Both the position numbers and the translations under genes were made by a program. Shown here piece after piece: positions 1-8,125 of a stretch of 64,000 nucleotides of DNA. The stretch covers positions 62,001 to 126,000 of the forward strand of contig OY762456.1 in NCBI GenBank assembly GCA_963665785.1, read 5' to 3'. Numbering within the stretch: the first letter of the stretch is position 1; every line of letters starts with the position of its first letter. This stretch comes from UBA7455 sp026713185. GTDB lineage: Bacteria; Pseudomonadota; Gammaproteobacteria; Pseudomonadales; Azotimanducaceae. The notes beneath the pieces are model-generated. The model had not been told where the DNA came from and searched no databases. It saw only the letters and a program-made list of their open reading frames with translations.

Positions 1-149
1 GACGGTTTGCCGGGTTCTCATCGTTTGTTTCTCTCTGGAAGATGCATCTTCAGTTCTCGATTGTGGTTTTTATTGGAGGATAGGTATTGTAAACCGTATC
101 TTTCAAGAAACGGCAAAACATCCTAAAAGTATCAATTGCCGATGTCCAG

Positions 150-275
150 TCAACTTAAAGCCATGGTGACGTGCTGACCCTTTGGATGGTCAATGACTTT
201 AATCGGTTGTGGTTGCGCTTCGATGTGATTCAGGATTCTCTGGATGACGTCTGGGTCAGTGATGTACCTGGGAGG
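150..275 (-). pseudogene. IS91-family transposase C-terminal remnant
   Basis: The last ~40 codons of a longer minus-strand reading frame resemble the extreme C-terminus of IS91/ISCR-type transposases: TDPDVIQRILNHIEAQ, comparable to NPDVIEKILKHI at the end of the plus-strand element at 1040-1927 and DPEVIDKILKHL in the intact copy at 6280-7737. The upstream transposase is absent; the piece is fused in frame to a sigma-54 activator fragment. It is a diverged lineage, not a copy of either neighbour. Non-functional remnant; the exact 5' junction is uncertain by about 20 bases. Confidence 0.6.
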
Positions 276-287
276 CTGTTTCTCCTG

Positions 288-860
288 ATTTTGATCGGCA
301 TGAAGTCGCGAGCCAAAATCGAGGTGTCTGGCGTGTATCACCGAGCCTTCGCAAACTAGTGCGGCGCGACTTAGGACATTACGTAACTCTCTGACATTAC
401 CCGGCCAATCGTGGTTTACCAGTAAGCGATAGGCTTCGCGGTCGAGTTCGACAACGTTCGAGTTAACCTGCGCTTTGATTTCATCCAGGAACCAGTCGAC
501 TAGTAGGGAAATGTCGGATATTCGCTCGCGCAGCGGCGGCACGGTAACTTCTAGCTCGGCCAGTCGGTAGAATAGATCTTCACGAAACCGCCCAGCATTA
601 ATTTCATCATGGAAGTTTCGATTGGTCGCCGCGATGATACGTACATCCACCGACTGAGTTGACGATGACCCGACCGGACGGATTTCCTGAGTTTCTACGA
701 CGCGCAATAATTTGGCTTGCAGTGAAAAATCCAGCTCACCGATTTCATCCAGAAACAGGGTCGAACCATCGGCCTCTTCAAAATAGCCTTTGCGTCGCGA
801 CAACGCCCCGGTATAGGCACCTTTTTCGTGGCCAAAAAATTCGCTTTCGAGTAGGAAAGG
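288..860 (-). pseudogene. Sigma-54-dependent activator, AAA+ domain fragment
   Basis: About 190 residues of an NtrC-family AAA+ domain. Visible are the sigma-54 contact loop as GAYTGA (usual GAFTGA) inside ESEFFGHEKGAYTGA, Walker B TLFLDEIGEL, the sensor/arginine-finger stretch FREDLFYRL, and WPGNVRELRN near the end. The Walker A region before it and the Fis-type helix-turn-helix after it are missing. It is fused in frame to a solute-binding-protein fragment upstream and an IS91 tail downstream, so it is a broken gene rather than a working regulator. A Fis-type HTH fragment lies at 29653-29800, possibly from the same kind of gene. Confidence 0.75.
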
Positions 861-875
861 CGCCACCAGCATCCC

Positions 876-1037
876 GTCGGGCAGTTCAGGACGTCCAAAT
901 TTGTCCCAATAGACAATTCGATCTCCGCCCCGCTCGGCCAGCGGAAATTGGTAATAGTTCCAAAGCAAAACGCGGTCGAGTGCTCGAACCGAAGCCACAA
1001 AGTGATCAAGATCAGTCGCGTCCAGCGCCGATTCCAC
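876..1037 (-). pseudogene. Peptide-type ABC solute-binding protein, C-terminal fragment
   Basis: Around 53 residues matching the C-terminal end of family-5 (YejA/OppA-type) periplasmic binding proteins: FVASVRALDRVLLWNYYQFP followed by RIVYWDKFGRPE. The rest of the gene is missing. The upstream edge abuts the plus-strand IS91 fragment that begins near 1040, and the downstream edge runs in frame into the sigma-54 activator fragment near 860-875. This identification is from recognition of the C-terminal signature only. Confidence 0.6.
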
Positions 1038-1039
1038 AA

Positions 1040-1927
1040 GGTGCCTACAGCTTTGATGAACCCGGTAATCCACGATTCCATCAGGTAACGGCACCAACAC
1101 CGAGAGAGCTTGCAACCCTACTCGACAGGATCATCCAGCGCCTGGTGGCGAAACTGCAACGTGACGGCCTGCTCGTTGCCGACCCGTCGCAGCAACAACG
1201 CTGGCTGGATGACAGCGACACCACGGCAATGGACGGCATCAACGCATCATCGCTTCGCTACCGCATAGCCATCGGCCCGCATTCCGGCAACCGCACCATG
1301 ACGCTACGCAATCCTGCATTGGCACGCGCTGACAGTCCGTCAAAACCGTTCACCAGCAGCCGTGATGGTTTCTCACTCAATGCCGCGGTAGTCTGCCTGC
1401 CACAGCAACGGCAACGTCTCGAACGCCTGTGCCGCTACGTCACGCGAGGCGCGGTCTGCCTGGACCGACTGAGTATCAACGGCAACCATCAGATTCAATA
1501 CGAACTCAAGCACCCGTTCGCAGATGGCACAACCGCCGTGCTCTTCTCGCCGCTGGATTTCCTCGCCAAACTTGCTGCCCTGGTCCCACCGCCACGTCAT
1601 CATCTGGTTCGATACCACGGCGTGCTCGCACCCAACCACAAGTATCGCGCTGCCATCGTTCCAGGAACTGCCGGCGCCAGAAAGCAGCAGCGGCACCACG
1701 GCGTGCAAAAGCCGACAACAGCAACGCAGGCATCGGGTCTGACCTGGGCCGAACGGCTGCGGCGCGTTTTCAACATCGATATCTCAACCTGCCCTCATTG
1801 CGGCGGTAAACTGCACATCATCGCCGACGTGACCAACCCGGACGTCATTGAGAAGATCCTCAAACACATCGCGGCCCGAGCGCCACCCACGTTCAGTACA
1901 TTACTCGCTATCGATCTGCCATTCTGA
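1040..1927 (+). pseudogene. IS91/ISCR-type transposase, 5'-truncated
   Basis: The C-terminal ~295 residues of an IS91-family HUH transposase. The segment begins near GAYSFDEPGNPRFHQV, the region just after the HUH motif in intact relatives, and keeps LERLCRYVTRGAV, LVRYHGVLAPNHKYR, the zinc-ribbon-like CPHCGGKLHIIADV and the terminal NPDVIEKILKHI. The N-terminal zinc finger and the HUH catalytic motif are missing, so it cannot be active. An open frame extends upstream to 659, but that part is antisense to the activator and binding-protein fragments and is not transposase. It differs in sequence from the intact element at 6280-7737. Confidence 0.8.
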
Positions 1928-1998
1928 CCTTCCCGGAAGGTGTCTGACTGGGCACCCCAAAACCATCATCAGTCATCCCGCTGCTTCGCTGTAAGACA

Positions 1999-2131
1999 AC
2001 TGCCCGGTGGCTTGTCAGCTGAGAGCCTTGCTCATCAACCAGCATTCAGTGGGTGTCGGTAACGTTTTCAGCACGTCGTTGGGAATACTTGACACCTGAT
2101 GGCATTCTCCGGTTTGTTTTTCCTATTCGCA
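1999..2131. repeat. 133-bp direct repeat, copy A (likely IS91-type terminal region; uninterrupted target)
   Basis: This block recurs at 26431-26486 plus 28554-28641, where it is split by an ISAs1-type IS. In the second copy the block sits immediately downstream of an IS91-type transposase C-terminus on the minus strand and includes its stop codon, so I infer it is the 3' (oriIS-side) terminal region of an IS91-type element. Here only that terminal piece remains and it joins the truncated dadA-like gene at 2132. It contains the unoccupied 11-bp site attcagtgggt at 2044-2054. Confidence 0.8.
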
Positions 2132-2415
2132 AACTTCCACAGCCATGAAATGAGATCGCCGTCCCACCTGGGCTTGATGTAAAAAGGACTTTCAGGATTG
2201 AGCATCCACTTTAAGCTCTTGAGCACAACACCTGGTGCTGCCAGAGGCATGCTATGGCTCGGCACGACAAGCCCACCGTTACCATATGAACATCCCGAGC
2301 ATTTCTCGCCTTTTTCAACGAGGGTTACATCACGGCCAGAGGCACTGAGATAATATGCCGAACATACCCCAATTGATCCACCACCAATAACCAGAATCTC
2401 TGTGTGCGATTTCAT
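2132..2415 (-). pseudogene. FAD-dependent D-amino-acid dehydrogenase, N-terminal fragment
   Basis: About 95 residues of a DadA-type flavoprotein: the dinucleotide-binding motif VIGGGSIGVCSAYYL near residue 8, VTLVEKGEKCSGCSYGNGG, then GVVLKSLKWMLNPESPFYIK and LISWLWKFA. Full-length relatives have over 400 residues, so catalytic and C-terminal parts are lost. The frame is cut at about 2131 where the 133-bp repeat begins; the remaining codons to the stop at 2068 come from that repeat. It lies downstream of and in the same direction as the sulfatase fragment, 21 bp away. Confidence 0.8.
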
Positions 2416-2436
2416 GGGTAGAAGACGAGAAGAGGG

Positions 2437-3132
2437 TTATCCCTCGTGATGCTTGAGTACCACATCCTTAAACTGAGTGACAACCTCGGCATATTCTGGA
2501 TCATCGACGCAGTTGGCAAGCTCGTGCGGGTCCTTCTTCAGGTCATACAACTCGCACGGACGCCCCGTAGTGTATTCGAGCGTAAATCGGTACGCTTCAT
2601 TACGCACACCCGTGAAAGTCTCAATGGTAGAAAACACATACTCATATCCGCCAGAGCCACTTTCTAACACGGGAAGCAGTGACTTTCCTTCAGCGCCCTC
2701 AGGTGGCTCAACCTGACCGATGTCTGCGAGCGTAGACACAACGTCGATCAACTGTGTCAGATCACTGCACACACCCCGATTGTTGCGATCCGGTGGACTT
2801 ATGATCAGGGGCACTTGCACAGAGCCTTCGTAAAAACAGTGCTTAGCCCACAGGTGGTGTTCACCCAGCATTTCACCATGATCAGCACTGTAGATAATCC
2901 AGGTATTGTCCAACTCACCCAATTCCTCCAGCACGTCCATCACCTCACCGATTTTCTGATCCATGAGAGAAACTGCTCCGAGGTAATGCCTGATCCCCTC
3001 GCGCACAAAATCATCAGTCATCGTCTGCACTTGCGGCTGCCAATCGCGTTCTTCCGGCTCGCCGTCAATCTCACTTGCGTGGGACCAGTATGCAAGACTA
3101 ACGAGACAACAAAGGGCTAGCACGCGAATCAT
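2437..3132 (-). pseudogene. Sulfatase (S1-type), catalytic N-terminal part missing
   Basis: From the ATG at 3132, this would encode about 231 residues. A signal-peptide-like start (MIRVLALCCLVSLAYWSHAS) is followed by the C-terminal half of an arylsulfatase-like protein: IGEVMDVLEELGELDNTWII, YSADHGEMLGEHHLWAK, CFYEGSVQVPLII, then CELYDLKKDPHELANC. The N-terminal metal-binding aspartates and the C-x-P-S-R formylglycine motif are not present, so sulfate hydrolysis is not expected. It lies 75 bp after the PhyH-like gene, same strand. Either an internal deletion or a neofunctionalised remnant; I favour a pseudogene. An earlier TTG at 3210 is possible but lacks support. Confidence 0.7.
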
Positions 3133-3206
3133 GCGTCCAAACACGCGTGGCCCGTCTGCGGGTCCTTCAGCGGCGCGCTGCAGACCCGGAAAAGAGCCAG
3201 GTGATG

Positions 3207-4087
3207 TCAACTAGCGGCCTCCTTGCGCCTCGGGAGGTTGCCAGATCCGTCACGCGTCAGTGGTCGGCCACACAGCATCCGGAACAGCTCCGGCTCCGAC
3301 GCCCGCGCGATCACCCATTCACTGGTGTCGCTGAAATCCCATAGGGGCAGAGGCGGACGGCCACGTTGCGTGTGGCTGGTAATACGCAGCCCAGGCTTGG
3401 TGCGGGGCCACGAGCCGTGCCAGATGCTGGCGTTGAACACTACAATGGAGCCCGCCGGCGCCTCGATTGGCCGGATCTGGGCATGGAGTTCGTCGGTGAT
3501 GTTACCTTCCGGCAACTTACCGAACTTGTGGGAGCCTGGCAGGAAGCAGATGGGGCCATCTTCCGCCTCGCAGTCGGTCAGGAGCCAGTTACAGTTCGCG
3601 ACACCGGCGTGTCCCTCGGCGAACAATAACCCTAATGTGTCGGTGTGGAGGCCGTAGTCGGGGCCCCGGCCCTCCTCGTTCGCCCACTTCCACATGCCAT
3701 TGGCTGTCCGTATCCGGAATTGATCACCGAGCAGGTAGCGGTGCAGGGTATTCACGATCGGGTTGGTCTGCAGATCAATGAACACCTGGTCGCACTCGAA
3801 GATGGGGGGTAGGGCATCTTCACGTATTCCAGGTATTGCTGGGTTTCGCCGGGCTCGATCTCATCCAACCCGTCCAGCGCCACTTTGTGCTCGTCCCAAC
3901 GAATGCCGGTGCGTTTTGTGGCCTCGGCCAGAATCGCCGCCTTGGCATGATCCACGTCGGCGCGGGAGAACCCGGTTTTTTCCGGGGGAATGATGGTGAC
4001 GCCACGTTCGTCGATCTCGGCGACGTGGTCCCCGAGACTGAATTGATCAATGGCCTGTTCGACCGTCAAATCCCATTCCCATGGCAT
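3207..4087 (-). pseudogene. Phytanoyl-CoA dioxygenase (PhyH)-like oxygenase, frameshifted
   Basis: Two overlapping frames (4087-3752 and 3785-3207) join into one ~293-residue Fe(II)/2-oxoglutarate oxygenase if one C is added to the C6 run at 3804-3809. The joined product would read KMPYPP then IFECDQVFIDLQTNP. Metal ligands are visible as HTD in GLHTDTLGLLF and the distal His in ASIWHGSW, with a 2-oxoglutarate-binding Arg in GLRITSH. The start ATG at 4087 has AGGAG upstream. Substrate unknown; these enzymes hydroxylate lipids or small metabolites. The frameshift may be real or a homopolymer sequencing error; if an error, this is an intact gene. Confidence 0.75.
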
Positions 4088-4384
4088 GATGTGTGCTCCT
4101 CTGATTAAACCCAAAGATGTTTGAAGGCGCTAACTTGCTGCTGAACCCGCAGTAGTCCACGGCTGGTATCATGATTTACGCGCCCGCGAACAGGATTTCA
4201 TTGCCTGTCTCTGGTGGTAGACGAATCAAGCGGTACTTTTCCGCCATAGGACTCTTATCCCTGGTGCTGGCTATTCACGTCCACACGGATCAAAACAGGC
4301 GTGGCGGATTTCCACGCTCGAGTCGTCTACCGGTTGACGAGGTGCGTCCTTCATAATAACTGAACATCTAGTGGGGTGTTCCAA

Positions 4385-4606
4385 ATGGCTCGATCTGCGA
4401 CTGCAAGCGCTACCAAACCATCTGCTGTCAAATCAGCAGCTTCAGCGACCGAACTGCCGCTACAAGGCGTGACAGACGCTGCCTTCGCCAGTCTGACGAA
4501 AATGGGCCTTGGTCAATATGTCGCCGAGCTGGAAAAGCTTCACCGGCCAGAAGTTGCTGGCGTGGCGTGCAAGTCTAACCAACGGCAGAAGCTTGAGCGT
4601 CTGTAG
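4385..4606 (+). pseudogene. Small chimeric reading frame ending in IS91-type codons
   Basis: A 73-residue frame. The first ~55 residues are Ala/Ser/Thr-rich then ELPLQGVTDAAFASLTKMG, with no family I recognise; phasin-like low-complexity is a weak possibility. The last residues, VAGVACKSNQRQKLERL, match the internal IS91-type stretch TACKPTQKKKLERL found in the intact transposase. The frame then stops. This looks like the 5' end of a host gene joined to a short transposase fragment. The 297 bases upstream (4088-4384) hold nothing I can identify. Confidence 0.4.
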
Positions 4607-4739
4607 AGAATCGTTCACCGCCGAAGCACCTTTTCGATCACTCAAGCCAACTTTTCTGACATCTGCATTTGTGAAGGGTTATCAGATGCCTGCGACCAGC
4701 CACAGCCCCTGAAGTCAAAGCTTATGCGCCAGATGGCAG

Positions 4740-5464
4740 GCGTCAGATAAGCCCCAAGGGAGGAAACCGCGGGTCGTAGCTCAGGTCTATGGGGATTCGA
4801 AGGGTCGTTGTTGCGTATTTGATGGGATCGATCAACGATACTGTGAACGATTCTGGTACCAACCGGTGTTGCAGTCTGAGAATGGCGCTGTCGTGTTGCG
4901 CTATTGGGACTGTTATCAGCGTTGAACCGAGTAATGCGCCTCGCAACGGACATAGTTGTCTTGCTGTCGGATGGAAACGATAGTAAGCAGGGGCGTTTGG
5001 AATCGTCATGCGGCAATCCTTCCAGGTGGTGAGCGAGCCCTGTGACGCGGTGCCAATGATTCGATGATCACCATTGGGGCATCGCAGGATCGACAGACAT
5101 AAGTGGCGGGCACATCGTACGGTTGGTCAATCGGTTCAGGTACCAGCAGGAGTTGCCGCGCCTGGATCAGGTTATCGCGTCGGTTGGCATTGGCGAGCAG
5201 ACCGTAGTGTCGAATACGGTGAAAGCCATGGGGTAGCACATGGATGAGGAAACGCCAGATGAACTCATCGCTGGTTAGGGTCATGGTCTTTTGTCGGTAA
5301 CGACCTTTGTCGCGATAGTCCTTGTATTTGAAGGTTACGCCATGGGTGTCATGACTGATCAGTCGAGCGTTGCTGATAGCAACGCGATGCGTATAGCGGG
5401 ACAGGTATTCCAGTACGGCAGCCGGTCCGGCGAATGGGCGTTTGGCATACACCACCCAGTCGAT
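4740..5464 (-). mobile_element. IS91-family (IS801/IS1294-like) element, 3' part
   Basis: The coding part 5464-5006 encodes the C-terminal ~150 residues of a Y2-type transposase of the IS801/IS1294 lineage: DWVVYAKRPFAGPAAVLEYL, SRYTHRVAISNARLI, GVTFKYKDYRDKGRYRQKTM, LPHGFHRIRHYGLLA and a zinc-ribbon remnant YVCRSCDAP. The ~265 bases after the stop, to about 4740, form its noncoding terminal region. The N-terminal part with the HUH motif is missing; upstream codons are in frame with a TPR protein fragment. It is distinct from both other IS91-type lineages in the window. The end at about 4740 is approximate. Confidence 0.75.
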
Positions 5465-5469
5465 GTCTG

Positions 5470-6034
5470 TCTCCAATGCTCTACTGGGTCGGCCCGTACG
5501 GTCGTACGCAATGGTGAGTGAGTTCATCAAATTACAGGCAAGAAAAAACTCTTCCTCCTGACCGCACTTTTCCGGGGGATGATAGCCTTGCAGACGCTCC
5601 AGGATTTTCAATGCATCATCTACCTTGCCAGATGCGGACAACCTCTGGGCCAGCTGATAGCTCGCGTGACCACGTATATGGGCATCCCTTTCTTTGAGTC
5701 GCGTGTCGGGCCAGGTAAGCGGCGCCGCATCCTGCCCCTTTGCCAGCGCCCTGCGGGCTTCCTGTGTTCGCCCCACACTACGGAGCGCTTCGCCCAGGGT
5801 ACGATGGACCTGTGGGTGCATCGATTTTTTCGATAGCGGTTCGAGTATCTCGATTGCCTCTGCGTGCCGGCCCGCCGCAATCAGTGCCTGCGCCCGACCG
5901 AAATCTGCTGAAGGTCCCGGTTCCAGGTTTGTCGCACGTTCAAAGGCGATCAATGCGTCGTCCGGTCGCTCGGTTTTTAATAGCCAGGAACCCTGAAACA
6001 GCCACGCTGGTGCATACTCTTCGTCAATCGCAAG
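5470..6034 (-). pseudogene. TPR-repeat protein fragment
   Basis: About 188 residues with tetratricopeptide spacing: APAWLFQGSWLLKTERPDDA, LIAFERATNLEPG, ALIAAGRHAEAIEILEPL, VHRTLGEALRSVGRTQEARR, and SYQLAQRLSASGKVDDALKI. No enzymatic domain is visible. The downstream end runs in frame into the IS801-like transposase fragment near 5464, and the upstream end meets an ABC-ATPase fragment in a different frame near 6037. Both gene ends are therefore missing. Function unknown; the repeats suggest a protein-interaction scaffold. Confidence 0.65.
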
Positions 6035-6036
6035 CA

Positions 6037-6150
6037 ACGGATATTCTCGAACAGGGACAGGTCGGGGAAGATATTGGTGATCTGAAAACTCCTGGCCAGA
6101 CCGAGACGATTGATCTCGAATGGCGTGAGGCCCGAAATTTCTCGGATTAC
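6037..6150 (-). pseudogene. Branched-chain amino-acid-type ABC ATPase fragment (LivG/LivF-like)
   Basis: About 38 residues, ISGLTPFEINRLGLARSFQ then ITNIFPDLSLFENIR, match the Q-loop region of LivG-type ATPases. Walker A, signature and Walker B motifs are missing. It is squeezed between the TPR fragment and the start side of the intact IS91 element at ~6200-7940. Only a remnant. Confidence 0.55.
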
Positions 6151-6279
6151 GATAGAAGACTGCGCCAATGGCTGCGTGTCTGCCGGGACCGGTTCCCACA
6201 TCGATTTACGAATCCTGCGATATCACCTCACCAGACCTCTTTCGATGATGGGTTGCACGCTCAACCACCCGCGCAACTC

Positions 6280-7737
6280 ATGGCATCACTGTCACAGGAA
6301 GATCTCAACGACCTGCCGCCCCCCGGGATCAGCTACGAGCGGCATCGGCCTGAACAGACCCTCCTTTACCGGATCATCAAAGAGCATTGGCCGCGATTCC
6401 AGAAGCACCTTGAACGCCAAGGCAAACAGCTGCCCGCTTACGTCATCCAGGAATTCGAAGACTTCCTCAAATGTGGTTGCCTCCAGCACGGTTTTCTTCG
6501 GGTGCAATGCGAATCGTGCCACGCTGAGAAAATTCTGGGATTCAGTTGTAAGCGAAGAGGCATCTGCCCGTCATGTGGCGCCAGGCGCATGGCGGACAGT
6601 GCCGCACATCTGGTTGATGGAATATTCCCAGAACGTCCCATCCGTCAATGGGTCTTGAGCTTCCCGTTCCAACTCCGCTTCCTATTCGCGACCGAGCCAC
6701 AAGTCTTGACCAAGGTGCTGAGCATCGTTCACCGGGTCATCGGTACCGACTACATCAAACGTGCTGGATTGACGGTCAGCTCGGGCGCCCAAACGGGAGC
6801 AGTTACATTGCTTCAGCGCGCAGGTTCGGCTTTGAATCTTAACCCACATCTCCATATCCTTGCGGTTGACGGGGCCTTCAACAAACACGGCGCTTTCTAT
6901 CCGGTCAAGCCGCCAAGTACAGAGCATCTCGACGCCCTGACGCACACAATTGCCCTGCGCGTCGCCCGTTACCTCGAGAGGGTCGGCTATCTGGTGAGGG
7001 ACACCGAGTCGGACTACCTGGACTTACAAACCGAAGACGATGATGCAATGGCTACCCTCATCGGCGCATCCATCAGTTACCGCCTGGCCTTTGGACCCAA
7101 TGCAGGACGCAAAGCGTTGACCTTACAGACTATACCGGCAACGACAACAACACCAACAGCTGGCGAATTAGTCAGCAACCAGGCCAGCTTCTCGCTGCAT
7201 GCGGGTACCGCCTGCAAACCCACCCAGAAGAAGAAGCTGGAACGTCTTTGCCGCTATATTACTCGCTCGGCGATCTCCGAGAAACGATTGTCACTCGCGT
7301 CCAATGGCAACGTTGTCTACCAACTGAAGACCCCATACGACGATGGCACAACCCACGTCGTCCTCAGCCCGATGGAGTTCATGGGTCGGCTGGCTGCACT
7401 GGTGCCCAAACCTCGGATGAACTTGACGAGATTTCATGGGGTGTTCTCCCCGAACAGCAAACTGCGGGGAAAAGTGGTGCCCGCGAAAGCCAAGGATGAG
7501 CGCTCGGACAAAGCCAGTGGCTACGGACAGACCTGGGCACAGCGACTTAAGCGCGTCTTCGCAATAGATACTGAGAAATGCGAGAAGTGCGGCGGAACAA
7601 TGAAAGTAATCGCATGCATCGAGGATCCCGAAGTCATTGACAAGATCCTGAAACACCTCGGCCTCGATGAATGCTCAACTGTCGGTAACCGATCACCACC
7701 CAACCCGACAGGTGCAGATATCTTCGCACTCTCTTAA
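6280..7737 (+). CDS. IS91/ISCR-family HUH transposase
   Basis: A 485-residue transposase; the ATG at 6280 starts MASLSQEDLN after antisense debris. In order: YERHRPEQTLLYRIIKEHW at the N-terminus; a zinc finger built from CESCHAEKILGFSCKRRGICPSC (first and last Cys pairs); FSFPFQ-type SFPFQLRFLF; the HUH motif in LNPHLHILAVDG; LERLCRYITRSAI with the likely catalytic Tyr; LTRFHGVFSPNSKLR; a second zinc ribbon CEKCGGTMKVIAC; and EDPEVIDKILKHLGL at the C-terminus. It nicks and joins single-stranded DNA at oriIS/terIS. It is the only complete IS91-type gene in the window and may still be active, since the copy of its 3' end at 23578 shows no divergence. Confidence 0.88.
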   Translation: MASLSQEDLNDLPPPGISYERHRPEQTLLYRIIKEHWPRFQKHLERQGKQLPAYVIQEFEDFLKCGCLQHGFLRVQCESCHAEKILGFSCKRRGICPSCGARRMADSAAHLVDGIFPERPIRQWVLSFPFQLRFLFATEPQVLTKVLSIVHRVIGTDYIKRAGLTVSSGAQTGAVTLLQRAGSALNLNPHLHILAVDGAFNKHGAFYPVKPPSTEHLDALTHTIALRVARYLERVGYLVRDTESDYLDLQTEDDDAMATLIGASISYRLAFGPNAGRKALTLQTIPATTTTPTAGELVSNQASFSLHAGTACKPTQKKKLERLCRYITRSAISEKRLSLASNGNVVYQLKTPYDDGTTHVVLSPMEFMGRLAALVPKPRMNLTRFHGVFSPNSKLRGKVVPAKAKDERSDKASGYGQTWAQRLKRVFAIDTEKCEKCGGTMKVIACIEDPEVIDKILKHLGLDECSTVGNRSPPNPTGADIFALS

Positions 7738-7940
7738 CGCCGCGACACACTATCGTGGCGCGACCGCCCTCGCACTGGCTGCCGAGCGGCAGAGCCTGGC
7801 ATCCAAAACTAACCCAAATTGCGTCATCCAGATGCGACATTCCCGCTCCGACTGACCGCTTCACCACCCACATTCACGACAAAAGCCCAGCAACAAAGAT
7901 TTCGCATTGAGAAAGATGGCGTTTATTTGACTTATACTCG
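7417..7940 (+). repeat. 524-bp direct repeat, copy 1 (3' end of IS91-type element)
   Basis: Covers the last ~107 codons of the intact transposase plus 203 bp of downstream noncoding DNA. It matches 23578-24101 base for base as far as I can compare by eye. Ends in ttgacttatactcg in both copies. Confidence 0.9.
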
Positions 7941-8125
7941 AAGGTCGCATGCGTGGTTCGCGGCGTAGTAGTACAGGTACATTTGGACATCGCGGGCGAA
8001 TCTGAACCGATCGTTTTCTTTGGAAAAGTAGAGCTCCCGCCGGACCTTAACTATGAATTTTTCATGTCGCGCGCAAGAACACCTAGAATCCTTGAGTGGC
8101 ATTTTGCTTTACAGTTGAGTCAAAT

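Larger units (their letters stand above)
6200..7940 (+). mobile_element. IS91/ISCR-type rolling-circle element, apparently complete 3' end
   Basis: Contains the full transposase gene 6280-7737 and ~203 bp of downstream DNA ending at 7940. The 3' boundary is firm because the terminal 524 bp (7417-7940) recur without visible difference at 23578-24101 and both copies diverge right after 7940/24101. The 5' boundary is only bracketed (about 6155-6279), between the LivG-like fragment and the start codon. IS91-type elements transpose by single-strand rolling circle from the 3' (oriIS) end, which fits a constant 3' end and variable 5' ends. Confidence 0.7.

Noticed and set aside
659..1039. N-terminal part of the plus-strand frame reaching the IS91 fragment
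   Set aside because: Antisense to activator and binding-protein fragments, with no transposase similarity.
3133..3210. TTG start for the sulfatase fragment overlapping the PhyH-like gene end
   Set aside because: The added residues are not signal-like; the ATG at 3132 gives a proper signal peptide.
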